NCBI GenBank assembly: GCA_023053575.1 | Contig: JAKZAP010000020.1 | Location: 16,859,998-16,923,997, forward strand | Reading direction: 5' to 3' | Origin: Branchinecta lynchi | Taxonomy: Eukaryota > Arthropoda > Branchiopoda > Anostraca > Branchinectidae | DNA length: 64,000 bases | In this document: positions 1 to 11,667 of the stretch, piece after piece | Layout of the letters: the number at the start of each line of letters is the position of its first letter | Position numbering within the stretch: position 1 is the stretch's first letter | Notes under the pieces: model-generated | What the model saw: the letters and a program-made list of their open reading frames with translations, nothing else | Told to the model about the DNA's origin: nothing | Databases searched by the model: none | Translations under genes and position numbers: made by a program

Positions 1-744
1 AATTAAGGGGCGAACAAAAATATTTTTAATAGCTATTAAGATAATTGATTTGGGGTAAGGAGACATGCTGAACCCGAATATGAAAGTTATTTTCTTGCCG
101 GACAAGTAGTTCACCCAGAATCCGGTGAAACCGGACACATAATTTGTCGACCAGTTTTCGGCTATAGCAGTCCTATCCCATTTATTACCAAACTAGTATA
201 GCTCTAAGCCTGGATGCCGGCATTCATTTGTTTATCCTGTGTGATGTCGGAGAGATCTGGCGTAATCGAAGGTCGAACGGATTGATATAGCGAGGATATT
301 CAAGCGAGGATGTTGTTCAATAAGGATTGACTGGTAAAGTACAGGTCAAGTTCATAGATGGGTCCTTTGGTACTATCTTTAGAGGCAGAGGAGGGGTTTG
401 GAATTTACGGTAAAACATGGATGTTTTATAAGCTAATAAGATATTAACTGAGGGGGTAAGGAGGTCCGCTGAATCCATACCTGAACTTAGTTTTCTTGCT
501 GGACAAATGGTTCATCACGAATTCGGCTGATACTGGAAATTTGGTTGAAGCTCAAAGTTGTTTCTGAAGCCGATTATAAGAGATTCGGTATCAAGGCAAG
601 GAGACATGCTGAATACATTTTAGAACTGTATTTTAACAGTAAAAATATTCAAGGAACCTGACAAAGACTGAATGGCGAAGACACGACCCAATCGTTTGAA
701 TCAAATGTTAGATTTTTGGGATCCCATCGAAACCATTGGTCTTG
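1..744 (-). mobile_element. Family B element, cut by window edge
   Basis: Right-hand part of a family B non-autonomous element in reverse orientation. It contains the characteristic diverged unit with 'GGACAAGTAGTTCACC' and 'AATCCGG' motifs, repeated about every 130 bases. It ends at the family start signature, read on the minus strand as CAAGACCAATGGTTTCGA followed by TGGGATCCC. The palindromic end of the element lies left of base 1. No coding capacity is seen. Assignment rests on comparison with complete copies at 23247-24172 and 36740-37726. Confidence 0.75.
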
Positions 745-1226
745 TTTTTACTTGTAAGCAAAAATCGACTGTTAGACCAGAATCATTTTCGGCGATGAAG
801 GGCTTGTAACTTTTGCTAGTTGGTGTACCTATTAATCCTATTATTTGTTTCTGGTGTCATTAAACTGAAAACAATTTAGTACTATGTCTATCACGGGGAG
901 ATGGATTTGTAGGAATCGGTTGCTAGAAGGGGTTCATAAGGGGCTAGAAACTAGTGCAAATTGGTGCACATTTGTATGATCTCTATAAATCTGAGGGTAA
1001 GAAAATTAGTCTCCATGGTCTATCACTGTAACTTTGAATTAAGTCTTTGAGGGGTTGACAACTTTAGTGGTAGGGTAAACACTCAAACAAAGAATAAACG
1101 GAACCAAACTGTGAGAAAAGTCAGGGACTTGTAACCAACGGCGATTACACCATAATCATCTTCCGGGCTAATCATCTTCCAGGACTTTTCCTAGTACGTG
1201 TACCTTTTTTGTTTCCGGTGTTTTTT
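745..1226. other. Unassigned spacer
   Basis: About 480 bases of moderately AT-rich sequence between a family B and a family A element. I see no exon, RNA gene or repeat copy in it. It lies left of the last DENND4 exon found, so it may be intron of that gene. Confidence 0.5.
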
Positions 1227-3461
1227 ATGGCACTTGCCCTTCGGCCAAGTGCCATATAGCGATCGCAATTTCTGTCCGTCCGTCGGTCTGTCGGTCTGTC
1301 GGTCTGTCGGTCTGTCGGTCTGTCGGTCTGTCGGTCTGTCGGTCTGTCCAGGTTTTGCTAGTTCGGGCACTTCCACATAAGCTAGGATGATAAAACTTGG
1401 CAGGCATATCAGGGACCCCAAATGATTAAGTTGGAAATAGTCACTTCCCCGATCCGAGCACCGTGGGGGGAGTGGAGGGAGGGGGAATCCGGAATCTTGA
1501 GGTATTTTTAACTTTTGAACGGGTGATCGGATCTCGATGAAACTTGATATTTGGAACGACCTCATGTCTCAGACGACCCACTTAAAATCCGGACCGGATC
1601 CGGTGACTTTTGGGGGGAGCTGGAGGGGGCAACCGGAAATCTTGGGAAACGCTATGAGTGGAGGGATCGAGATGAAACTTGGTGGGAAGACACCTAGCAA
1701 ACACTAGATACATCGTTGACATAACCGAGCCGATTCGGGCACTGTGGGGGGGAGTGGAGGGAGGGGGAATCCGGAATCTTGAGGTATTTATAACTTTTGG
1801 ACGGGTGATCGGATCTCGATGGAACTTGATATTTGGAAAGACCTCATGCCTCAGACGACCTACTTAAAATCCGGACCGGATCCGGTGACTTTTGGGGGGA
1901 GCTGGAGGGGGCAACCGGAAATCTTGGGAAACGCTATGAGTGGAGGGATCGAGATGAAACTTGGTGGGAAGACACCTAGCAAACACTAGATACATCACTG
2001 ACATAACCGAGCCGATTCGGGTACTGTGGGGGGAGTAGAGGGAGGGGGAATCCGGAATCTTGAGGTATTTAAAACTTTTGAACGGGTGATCGGATCTCGA
2101 TGGAACTTGATATTTGGAAAGACCTCATGCCTCAGACGACCTACTTAAAATCCGGACCGGATCCGGTGACTTTTGGGGGGAGCTGGAGGGGGCAACCGGA
2201 AATCTTGGGAAACGCTATGAGTGGAGGGATCGAGATGAAACTTGATGGGAAGACACCTAGCAAACACTAGATACATCATTGACATAACCGAGCCGATTCG
2301 GGTACTGTGGGGGGAGTAGAGGGAGGGGGAATCCGGAATCTTGAGGTATTTATAACTTTTGAACGGGTGATCGGATCTCGATGGAACTTGATATTTGGAA
2401 AGACCTCATCCCTCAGACGACCCACTTAAAATCTGGACCGGATCCGGTGACTTTTTGGGGGGAGCTGGAGGGGGCAACCGGAAATCTTGGGAAACGCTAT
2501 GAGTGGAGGGATCGAGATGAAACTTTGTGGGAAGACACCTAGCAAACACTAGATACATCGTTGACATAACCGAGCCGATTCGGGCACTGTGGGGGGAGTA
2601 GAGGGAGGGGGAATCCGGAATCTTGAGGTATTTATAACTTTTGAACGGGGGATCGGATCTCGATGGAACTTGATATTTGGAAAGACCTCATCCCTCAGAC
2701 GACCCACTTAAAATCTGGACCGGATCCGGTGACTTTTGGGGGGAGCTGGAGGGGGCAACCGGAAATCTTGGGAAACGCTATGAGTGGAGGGATCGAGATG
2801 AAACTTGGTGGGAAGACACCTAGCAAACACTAGATACATCATTGACATAACCGAGCCGATTCGGGTACTGTGGGGGGAGTAGAGGGAGGGGGAATCCGGA
2901 ATCTTGAGGTATTTATAACTTTTGAACGGGTGATCGGATCTCGATGGAACTTGATATTTGGAAAGACCTCATCCCTCAGACGACCCACTTAAAATCTGGA
3001 CCGGATCCGGTGACTTTTGGGGGGAGCTGGAGGGGGCAACCGGAAATCTTTGGAAACGCTATGAGTGGAGGGATCGAGATGAAACTTGGTGGGAAGACAC
3101 CTAGCAAACACTAGATACATCATTGACATAACCGAGCCGATTCGGGCACTGTCGGGGGAGTGGAGGGAGGGGGAATCCGGAATCTTGAGGTATTTATAAC
3201 TTTTAAACGGGTGACCGGATCTCGATGAAACTTGATATTTCGAAAGACCTCATGCCTCAGACGACCCACTTAAAATCCGGACCGGATCCGGTGACTTTTG
3301 GGGGGAGCTGGAGGGGAGAACCGGAAATATTGGAAAACGCTATGAGTGGAGGGATCGAGATGAAACTTGGTGGGAAGACACCTAGCAAACACTAGATATA
3401 TCATTGACATAACCGAGCCGTGCCTACTCGTAACAAGTGCCATATGAGCTCGTAGCTCTTG
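1227..3461 (-). mobile_element. Family A Helentron-like element, long satellite copy
   Basis: Complete family A element read from right to left. The 5' end (near 3461) reads CAAGAGCTACGAGCTCAT on the minus strand and is followed by ATGGCACTTG. The 3' end (1227-1254) is a hairpin with arms ATGGCACTTG and CAAGTGCCAT around a GC-rich loop. Inside lie about seven tandem units of roughly 280 bases, then an 8-base microsatellite next to the hairpin. Each unit has C-rich or G-rich 20-mers, an 'ACCGGATCCGGT'-like palindrome and a conserved 'AAACTTGGTGGGAAG' block. Frames of about 62 codons recur once per unit and are not genes. The layout matches DINE-1, pearl and HINE elements by structure only. Confidence 0.8.
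1272..1348. repeat. GTCGGTCT microsatellite at hairpin end of element A1
   Basis: Roughly eight to nine head-to-tail copies of the 8-mer GTCGGTCT, grading into TCCGTCCGTC. It sits immediately inside the terminal hairpin, as in the other family A copies, where it is shorter. Confidence 0.9.
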
Positions 3462-4344
3462 TTATGATATGTCGTCGTTCAAGAATCAGTTGCTAAGCAT
3501 TGCCATTGTCATGAGATGATAGAATAGCCTATGGTGATGGTCTTTCACTGTAACCTAGAATTAAGTGTTAACGCAACGGATACAAATGATAATGTAAAAC
3601 AACGATATATGTTACGCAATAATTAGTAGAGGTATTTTGGTATTGTTGGTCAAGAGGTATTTTTGTCTATGTTCCAAGTTTCCACAAATCACGATGTCTA
3701 CGATTGAAAAGGATAAAGTTCAACTTGCTGCAAAGTCAATTTAGTCCCTGGTTCCGATATTCCTTTTTTTTTTTTTTTTTCAACGCTGAGGGATAGCCAT
3801 GTGATTACAGATTGTGCCATCAGTTCAGAAAAAATATACTTCACGGATTGGAAGATACCATTTTGAAAACCTCGATGGGTTGACAAATGCAGCATTTAAC
3901 CGTTAGCGAATAAACAGAACCCAAGTGTTGCTCTCGCAACATTTTAGTCGGCGAAGCCGAACAAAGGTTGCTGCAACAATTCACGTTGCCCAGGCAACGT
4001 AGGTCTAGTTGTCTCTAATATGAGTGAGCAGGCGGTGCCAAAGATGGATTCGGTCCCGAGCGCGCCTCTCGATTTCTATGACTTTCAGCAATTTAACCAC
4101 GGCACGAATTTATTTTAATTTTTTGACACAAACAAGATACGGGAAATCATGATTACATAAAACGGAAAACCGACTTGTGACGTCAGGTATGACGCTCTCA
4201 CTAAAGGAATTGCTCCACGTGAGTTCAGTAACGACTAATGCGGTTGATCAGCTTATCATCGTGGTTGATTACTTCATGCTTACTCGCAATTCGGCGGCTT
4301 TTCGTGTTCACCGTATTAATTAACTGCTAATTTTTGGTAATAGT

Positions 4345-5150
4345 GTTCCACCGCCACCGCGGTCTATCGCCACCATACGTTTACCGCCACCTCTTAATTC
4401 AGGTAGCCCAGGTAGACTGTGCAGGTAGTTTCAGATTTTATTCATTAAATGCGAAAAGGGCGTTGACCGCAATCCAGGAAATCTTACGTCCCCAAGAGGA
4501 TTAGTTCGTCCAGAGGGTGGGGTCAGATCTTGTCAGACCTAATACTTTGAAAGGGTGTCAAGCACCAACCGGGTTAAGTATCAGGGCGATTAAGGGATTA
4601 TCAGTCACCAACAGGTCTACAAGTAACTATAATAAGAGTAACTATAACTGCAAAACCCCAACTGAGTTACAAGAGAAATAATCATCGAAATAATCGAAAA
4701 ATGCTTGAAAGATAGCTGTAAGGCTCGGGCCGTTTTACTTGGGAACGGAGAGTTCATCGTTACTAAGCCCCATGCGCCCATAATCAGATCCTTCAAACTT
4801 CTTTAATTGGACACACGTACCAAATGTGTCAAAATTTGACACATTTCTTTAATAGGACATAAAATAAATAATCGTTTGAAACATTAAGCTCAGTATTCGT
4901 ATTAACTAGGATTAACGCAGAGTTAGCGTTGGTGGTGGTAAACACCCTCTTCGCATTTAAGGATTTAGATCTAGAATTACCTTGAACTAGCTACCTGCAC
5001 TAGTGAGTTGGCGGTGAACATACGGTGGCGGTGGACCTACCAAATATTCGACATTTCCTCTGACCCAACTAATCCTCTTGATGATGTAAGATTTCCTGGT
5101 TGGCGATAAACATATGATGGCGGTTGGACACCCACTTCAATTTTTCAGCC
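4345..5150. repeat. Imperfect inverted-repeat (foldback) element
   Basis: The left arm near 4465-4517 holds an AGGAAATCTTACGTC block followed by AAGAGGATTAGTT. The right arm near 5050-5106 holds the reverse complement of both with few changes. Outer parts carry repeated 'CCACCGCCA' and 'GGTGGCGGTGG' blocks, and the 'ATTAAATGCGAA' motif is also inverted within. It looks like a non-coding DNA transposon remnant. Ends and target duplication were not resolved. Confidence 0.6.
4822..4846. repeat. Short palindrome
   Basis: Twelve-base arms AAATGTGTCAAA and TTTGACACATTT around a single A. It lies inside the larger inverted-repeat element and is probably its fold centre. Confidence 0.75.
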
Positions 5151-5675
5151 TAGGAGGTATTGGTGGCCAGCATTTCCAGTTTCATCATTTTTGCAATCTT
5201 TGTTTCTGTTTAATTCCTACTTTGCATGACTATGTAAACGCGTGATTGTCTAAGTATGTCTGACAAGAGAACAAATATTTGTTTTTTTGTAATATCGTAC
5301 GAAATGTTTGCTTGAAGCAGAAACTGAATCCTGGCCAGAACAACAAATCACGAAAGAAATCGAAATTTGATCCAACGCTCATACGTTCGTGTTCGAGCGT
5401 AGCGAGTCCCCTATTTTCATATCGAACTGAGAACTGGTTCAATTTTGCCCTGCCTCAAATCTGAACTTTTCGGTTCCTCATTCTATAATAATACAATGCA
5501 AGAGAAAAGGCTTTCGCCTCTAAATAACTCTAAGAAATTTTGAGTAGTCGAACTGATCAGAGTTAAAAATCTCATCAACAATGCACTTAAAACTATTGAT
5601 CGATTCAGCATTAACCGCATCTTCGGTAAGGCTGTTCCAAGGATCAACAATTCGGTTGCCAAAACCCCACTTAAA

Positions 5676-7977
5676 CAAGAGCTACGAGTTCATATGGCAC
5701 TTGTACGAGTAGGCTGTACAAGAAAGTAGATGAGAACGTCACAAAATGCACCCGCCATCCAAAAATGCGGTTCGGAAATAGAAATAGGATATTTAGTTTC
5801 ACTCATTTCTGAGCAGTTCCGGCATCGTCTCGATTGTCTGTAGCAAATGCACATGACTGTTCAAACTTTCATCCCAATAAATCCATTTGTTTGATCCCTA
5901 GACGTACTACACGATTTCCGGTACTCACTCTATCTCCACCTACCGTGGCCGAATCTGGTTGGGAATAAAAAAAATCGACCACCTAAAGCATCTTCGTTTA
6001 TACCATCGATCAAGTTTCACTCGAATCTGAGCATTTTTGGAAAGTTCCGGTACCCCCCCCCCCCCTCCCACCAACGTTGTCGGAGCCGGTTCGGGCCCAA
6101 TCTCTTAATTCCCTGTTCCTGTCCATCAAGTTTGACTGAAATTGGAGCATAGCCTATCTGCAAGTTTCCAGTACCCCCCCCCCCCCCCTACCTTGGCCGA
6201 ATCCGGCCCGGACGCCAAATAACAAATCTAGGCCGCATAAACTCGGCACTGTCGAATTGCATCTCATTCGGTCCATCCGTTTGGTTTTTGTGCATGTCAA
6301 AAGTCCCCCCACCCCCAATTCCCCTAATCGTGGTCGCATATGGTTCGAACGCATGTTTTACATGTCGAGGCCATCGATTCGTATCACCCATGAAGTTTCA
6401 CTCGAATCAGACCACTCGTTCGCAATTTATAAAAGTCAATTTCCATATTTCTCTTCTCTTGCTCCCCAAAAAATGCTCGGATCCAGGAACGGAAGTTTCC
6501 GGAGGTATGTTGTGTCAGGTTCTTAAGTCAAGATAATTCGGGTCGCTAATATGCCTGCAAAGTTTCGTTGTCGTTTTACATCTGGAATTATTCTAACTCA
6601 CGACTACCGGAATTCCAGGAAACCCCCTCCAACTCCACCCACAGAGCCCCGAAACCATCGGGCTCCGTCAACTTCATCTAGGCCTAATGCTTGTTCCATC
6701 CATTAGGTTTTGTCCCAATCCCTCTGCTGTTAGAGTTTCTTGAGTTTTCCATCCCCCCCCCAACCCCACAGGTATCGGACCCGACCCGGACCTGACACTG
6801 AACGTCCGAGGCGATAGCTCACCAGACAAGTTTCATTCAAATCCGATCACCCGTTCAAAAGTTATGCACGCCACTAGATTCCGGACTCCCCATCTACCCA
6901 CTCCCCCCACGATGGTCGGGTCGGGGAAACGACTGTTCTCAAGTCAATCTGTTCGGATCCCTGACATACCAGCCAAGTTTCATCACCCTAGGACATCAGG
7001 AAGTATGCCGAACTCGCGGGATCGCTAGAAATCCGGACCCCCACCCCAACTCCCCCACAGTGCCCTGATCCGGTCCGGTTATGTCAATGACGTGTCTAGG
7101 ACCTGTGCTTGTTTTTCCCACCAAGTTTCATCCCGATCCCTCCACTTTAAGCGTTTCTCAAAATTTCCGGTTCCCTCCTCCAACTCCCCCCAGTGTCATC
7201 GGATCCGGCCCGGATTTAAAGTGAGATGTCTGAGACACGAGATCATCCTAAATATCAATTTTCATCAAGATCCGATCACCCGTTCGCAAGCTAAAAATAC
7301 CTCAAATTTTGGCTTCACCCTCCCTCCACTCCCCCCCCCCCCCCCAGATGGTCGAATCGGGGAATTGACGATTTCCTATTTAATTTGGTCGGGTCCCAGA
7401 CATACCTGTAAATTTCCATCGTCCCAGCACATCAGGAAGCACGGAACTCGCGGGATCACTACAAATTCGGACTTCTCCCCCCCCAACTCCCCCAAAGTGA
7501 GCGGAACCGTTCCGGTTATATCAGTCACGTATCTAGGACTTGTGCTTGTACTTTCCACCAAGTTTCATCCGGATCCCTCCACTCTAAGTGTTTTCCAAGA
7601 TTTCCGGTTTCCCCCTCCTACTCCCCCCAGTGTTACCGGATCCGGTCCGGATTTAAAATGGAGGGTCTGAGACACGAAGTCCTTCCATATATCAAGTTTC
7701 ATTAAGATCCGATCACCCGTTCGTAAGCTAAAAATATCTCATTTTTCCTATTTTTTCCGGATTCCCCCTCCCTCCACTCCCCTCTAGATGGTCGGATCGA
7801 GGAAGCGACAATTTCTAATTTAATCTGGTCCAGTTCCTGATATGCCTGCCAAGTTTCATCGTCCTAGCTTATCTGGAAGTGCCTGAACTAGCAAAACCGG
7901 GACCGACAGACCGACAGACCGACTGACGGACAGAAATTACAATCGCTATATGGCACTTGAGTAAGCTCAAGTGCCAT
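5676..7977 (+). mobile_element. Family A Helentron-like element
   Basis: Complete copy in forward orientation. It starts CAAGAGCTACGAGTTCAT followed by ATGGCACTTG, and ends in the hairpin ATGGCACTTG...CAAGTGCCAT at about 7950-7977. The hairpin is preceded by a GACAGACC-type microsatellite near 7900. Internal units are more diverged from one another than in the 1.2-3.4 kb and 48.9-51.4 kb copies, and several carry long C runs. A 192-codon frame at 7092-7670 is just repeat read in one frame: its 'peptide' repeats with the unit. Confidence 0.8.
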
Positions 7978-8334
7978 AGAAACTACTCTGCTACAGACTC
8001 AAAACAGAGTCGGAACTTCGCAAAATAACGCTGTTCCAGTAGAAACTCTGATTCCAGTAGAAAAACTGAGACAATGCTCCGACCTGCAGTAAGAGAGTAA
8101 ATAGACATGAAAATGCTGATATCGACACACTACAACATATCCTATTTCAGCTAAGAAGTATCAGCCCGAACTGCCCAAAGACATCGCAACTCAAGTAAAG
8201 AACTGATGATTCCCAACTCCATCAGCTCAACGACATTCCCGAATATTATTATTTTTATTAACTTTTTAATTCAGCTTTCGCCATAAACTAACATACAAAC
8301 AACAAACAAAAAACAACAACACTATGGTACAACA
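7978..8334. other. Spacer
   Basis: About 350 bases after the family A hairpin. The last part is AT-rich and probably the 3' untranslated tail of the minus-strand LINE fragment that begins at 8335. Nothing else is seen. Confidence 0.45.
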
Positions 8335-8727
8335 TCAATGTATCTCCAGCAGATGCCTCCAGACTAGTAGGTTGTAGAAAATGGGGTTTGCTGCCAGGAT
8401 GATCAGACAGTTCTCCGACCGCCATAACCTTACAACCAAAGATGACCGGGCTTTACGAGCAAGTTCAGCAAAACTGCAGCAATGGTTCTGGACAAATGCC
8501 TGACTTATGCTCTCTCGAGCCGGCAGACGAATCAGACGCCTAAATATTCTCTTGTAACAAGCCTCCAGATTACAGTACGACCTGTTAGTACAACGATAAC
8601 ATAAAGCTAGCGCAAAAAACTGATAGCAATAAGTTTTAAACAGCCTAATCTTAATTGCACTGTTTACAAAACCATAGCAGCATAGCCAACGAATATCTGA
8701 AAATATACGTGGTCCAGCAAAAGCCAA
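8335..8727 (-). pseudogene. LINE ORF2 C-terminal fragment
   Basis: A minus-strand frame of about 130 codons. It has the layout of the region after the polymerase domain in CR1/Jockey-like LINEs: 'AIKIRLFKTYC', then 'KRIFRRLIRLPARES', then 'SLVVRLWRSENCL'. It is the downstream half of one LINE copy whose upstream half is at 9199-9390. A plus-strand gag-protease fragment separates the two. The first residues of the open frame probably belong to that insert. No start or full domain is present, so this is a decayed retrotransposon and not a host gene. Confidence 0.7.
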
Positions 8728-9250
8728 CTACTGTTGAAGAAGCTGCGAAAGCTGCAGATGAGTATCTCCTCACTCGTAAAACACTGGGAAAAGATGACTT
8801 CAGCAAGAAACAACGTCACAGCCGTCCAACTTCTCCAACACTGGGGAAACATACTTCAGACGCTACACCAGTCTCATCTTCAGGCACCAGCCCCAACCGT
8901 TCTTTTGGAGAGAACTATCTGCAGTGGAATGCAACTACTGCCATAAGAAAGGACACATGGTCCGAAACTGTCCCAACAAGTCCGGAGTGAAGAGAGACAC
9001 CCCAGACCCGCATCGCTCAGCACAGTACAACAAATATGGTCGCCCTAAAGGACCGGCAAGTAGTTCAACTACCAGCTTTAGTGGCCTGGCCAGAGGTCCC
9101 GAAAAAAATAGCTCGTCACTCAAGAAAAACCGCGAAATCCTGGGTAGGATGAAGGTAAGCCAGTTAAGATGATTCTTGACAGTGGCAGTGACGTGAGCTT
9201 AGTCCGAGCTGATCTTGTCGACCCGAAAAATGTGAATCCGGAAGGTAGAT
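8655..9250 (+). pseudogene. LTR-retrotransposon gag-protease fragment, frameshifted
   Basis: Three frames together resemble the gag end and protease start of an LTR retrotransposon. The first holds a gag-like stretch 'KPTTVEEAAKAADEYLLTRK' (about 8725-8785). The second holds a zinc knuckle of CX2CX4HX4C form starting 'CNYCHKKGH' (about 8928-8970). The third holds the aspartic-protease signature 'ILDSGSDVSLV' (about 9172-9204). The frame changes between knuckle and gag and again before the protease, so the copy is dead. No LTRs are visible and the fragment appears inserted in a minus-strand LINE. A Gypsy- or Pao-like source is inferred. Confidence 0.75.
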
Positions 9251-9390
9251 GCATATTTCCATATTAAAACGTTCCCTCTCTTACAAACACTGTGCGCAAG
9301 GTCACGGAGGTGAGTATCATCCTTCAAATTCTCATTGACGAAGAAACCTAAATATCTACATTCAGTAACGTGGCATGGATGGAGCGCCAA
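9199..9390 (-). pseudogene. LINE ORF2 fragment, upstream half
   Basis: The minus-strand frame contains 'CRYLGFFVNENLKDDTHLR' and then 'VCKRGNVLIWKYA'. This is the conserved stretch after the palm domain in CR1/Jockey-like LINE reverse transcriptases (the 'YLG' motif and the 'ARGN.L..K' helix). It should join the fragment at 8335-8727, giving one LINE copy split by the gag-protease insert. Residues after 'KYAST' already belong to the insert. Confidence 0.7.
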
Positions 9391-9437
9391 CTCTACAAGC
9401 CCTAATCAACCCAGAATGAGAACAAAATCTACCAGTA

Positions 9438-9505
9438 GAGGCGACGATACTGCCGTATTAAAAAGAAAGGGACCGACGACGAGATTATCATCGATGCCTT
9501 CTCGA
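9438..9505. repeat. Left half of the repeat disrupted by the foldback element
   Basis: This stretch matches 14728-14795 base for base with few changes, including the 9-mer CCTTCTCGA at its end. The matching right half resumes at 14377. It is the target in which the foldback element inserted. Confidence 0.8.
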
Positions 9506-9529
9506 GGGTCGCTGTCACTACCGCAACAC

Positions 9530-10075
9530 GTCAGTTCGCATAAACGTCAGTTCGCCTAAACGAAAAATCCGACAGTTCGTCAACACGTCAGTTCCCCTAC
9601 ACGTCACTTCCACTACACGTCAGTTCGCCTACACGTCAGTTCGCCTAAACGTCAGTTGCACTACACGTCAGTTCGCCTACGGTCAGTTGACATAAACGTC
9701 AGTTGAAATAAAACGTCAGTTCTGTCACCGTCAGTTCACCTATTTTAGAAATCCGTCAGTTCGTCTACACGTCAGTTCAGCTACACGTCAGTTCCTCTAC
9801 ACGTCAGTTCGCTTACCGTCAGTTGACATAAACGTCAGTTGACATAAACGTCAGTTGACATAAACGTCAGTTGACATAAACGTCAGTTGACATAAACGTC
9901 AGTTGACATAAACGTCACTTCGCCTACAAAATCCGTCACCACCCCCAGAGATTCAGACCCGCCTATTAGTTCGAAGTCGACTGGGTCACCGAAAGCAATT
10001 AAGCAGAGGGAATAAAACCCAGGGGATTAATAAAAAGAAGCCGACATTTGCGCATATTGATGAGGGTAAAATTAG
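9530..10075 (+). repeat. Left arm of foldback element: CGTCAGTT array
   Basis: Some 25 or more CGTCAGTT-like words spaced about 15-17 bases. Spacers fall into two main types: CGCCTACA-like in the outer part and GACATAAA-like in the inner part. From about 9817 to 9920 there is a uniform run of the second type. The array gives way at about 9925 to a 150-base unique inner segment ending around the block CAGGGGATTAATAA (about 10021-10035), which has its inverted match near 13870. Confidence 0.85.
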
Positions 10076-10311
10076 TTAAGAATCACCGGGAGCTTGCAAT
10101 CAGATGCGGCAGACGGGGCTAGTCAAACGGAAACTGAAAAACGTGAGGTGAACGTATAATTAAACACAAATAAGGGCTTAACAACCATCGCAAGGTGAAG
10201 GACCAAAATGTGCCAGTGATTCTCAATCTTTTCCGAAAGGGTACCGGAGACAGTGAGGGACAAACTCTTTTCTCTTGGCTCTTGGCCAGTGCTTCCTCTA
10301 TTGTCTTCAAA

Positions 10312-11386
10312 CAAGACCAAAGGTTTCGACGGGATCCCATAAATTTCATATCTGATCCAGACAGTTGGATCTTGTAGATAAATATCCGGTCTTCGCCAAC
10401 CAATTTTAACTGGAATTTAGAAACAGACTAAGGTCAATGGCTAATCATTTGAGAAAACTAAGTTCAGACATGGATTCAGCGTGCGAGTTTACTCCTATAA
10501 GTCGTATATACTTTGACGAAATTGATCAAAACTTCCAGCTGCCTTACTGCTCACATATTTTCCGGTTTCTGCCTGGTTCTTGGCGAGCTTCTTGTCCGTT
10601 ATGTACTATATACTACCTTACAATATACTACAGATAAAACTTTAACTTTTAACGAATCTTCAGATTTTGGCCGGAGCCCGAACTATTTTTCCTGCGTGGA
10701 ATATTGACACATAAGTTCAGCATGCCTCCTTACCACTACACCCATCCTCTAATCAACTTCAGATAAAACGTTTACTTTTTCAAAACTTTACTTTTTCAGC
10801 CGGATTCCGGGAGAACTATATGTCCGGGTAGAAAATAATTGCCATATGCGGTACTGCGGATGCAGCATATCTTCTTAAGCCTGAATCGAACATCTAATCA
10901 AGCTCAAATACAACTTTTACGTTATACAAATTTTCCGGTTTGGGCCGGATCCCAGGCGAACTACTTGTCCGGCGAAAAAAAAGTTATTTAATACGTGTTC
11001 AGTGTGTCTTCTTACCCCTAAATTGAACCTCTAATCTACTTCAGATTAAACATTTCTTTTTCAGAAATTTTCCTGTTTTTGCCGGTTTCACGGTGAACTG
11101 CTTGTCCGGCGAGAAAATAATTTTCATATTCGGATTCAGCATGCCTCCTTATGTCTGAATCGATTATCTTATTAGATTCTAAAATATTTTTTCGTCCCTT
11201 AATATGACCCCCTCCCGACCCCTAAATATAGGGCTACAGACCCCATCTTCGAAATTGACCTGTACTTTGACCCTAAGATTCTTTATGCCAAATTTGAACG
11301 AAATATCTCAATCCCTTCGAGAGTTATCGTGCTAACAGAGGAGAGACGGCCAACTCTTACGAAATCATAGGTACGGGATCCCAAAA
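10312..11386 (+). mobile_element. Family B Helentron-like element
   Basis: Complete copy inside the foldback element. It starts CAAGACCAAAGGTTTCGA then CGGGATCCC, and ends GGGATCCCAAAA at about 11375-11386. The core has about five diverged units of roughly 130 bases, each with 'CCGGATTCCGG' and 'TTGTCCGGCGAGAAAATAA' motifs. Near the 3' end come the conserved 'GAAATATCTCAATCCC' segment and the remnant of the usual microsatellite. Non-coding. Confidence 0.8.
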
Positions 11387-11667
11387 AGTAGTAGCCCTCC
11401 AAAATAGTAGATAAAACTAGAATTTTCTGTTAATTGATAGCAATGCAATCACCAGTCCCATTCACAAGTTAGTTCTTAATGAGCCTTTTACTTTCAAGCT
11501 CCCCCTTCAGAATAAATTAAAAAAGTAAAAAAAATATATTTCTGTCTGCTAAAATAAAGTTTCTAATATAGAGCCACACTATCCACATTAGAGCCTAACA
11601 TCAATAAATTTTCTCCCCAGAAATAGCTATTATTCTAATAATTCCGAAAAATTCATAAACAAAAAAA

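Larger units (their letters stand above)
3462..5675. other. Repeat-derived spacer without recognised gene
   Basis: About 2.2 kb between two family A elements. It includes a T-run at 3765-3780, an imperfect inverted-repeat element at about 4345-5150, and a short palindrome at 4822-4846. A 70-codon minus-strand frame at 5230-5442 matches nothing I recognise. No exon of the DENND4 gene could be identified here. Confidence 0.5.

Noticed and set aside
1227..3461. CRISPR-like or telomere-like regular repeats
   Set aside because: Unit is about 280 bases with no short direct repeat plus unique spacer, and the element has defined transposon ends in a eukaryotic gene setting. The GTCGGTCT run is a microsatellite within it.
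7092..7670. 192-codon plus-strand frame, the longest in the window
   Set aside because: Lies wholly within a family A element; its peptide repeats with the unit and is Pro/Ser-rich because of C-runs.
9530..9925. CGTCAGTT array as a CRISPR array
   Set aside because: Repeat is 8 bases, spacers are themselves repeated, and the array is one of two inverted arms of a transposon with a target duplication.
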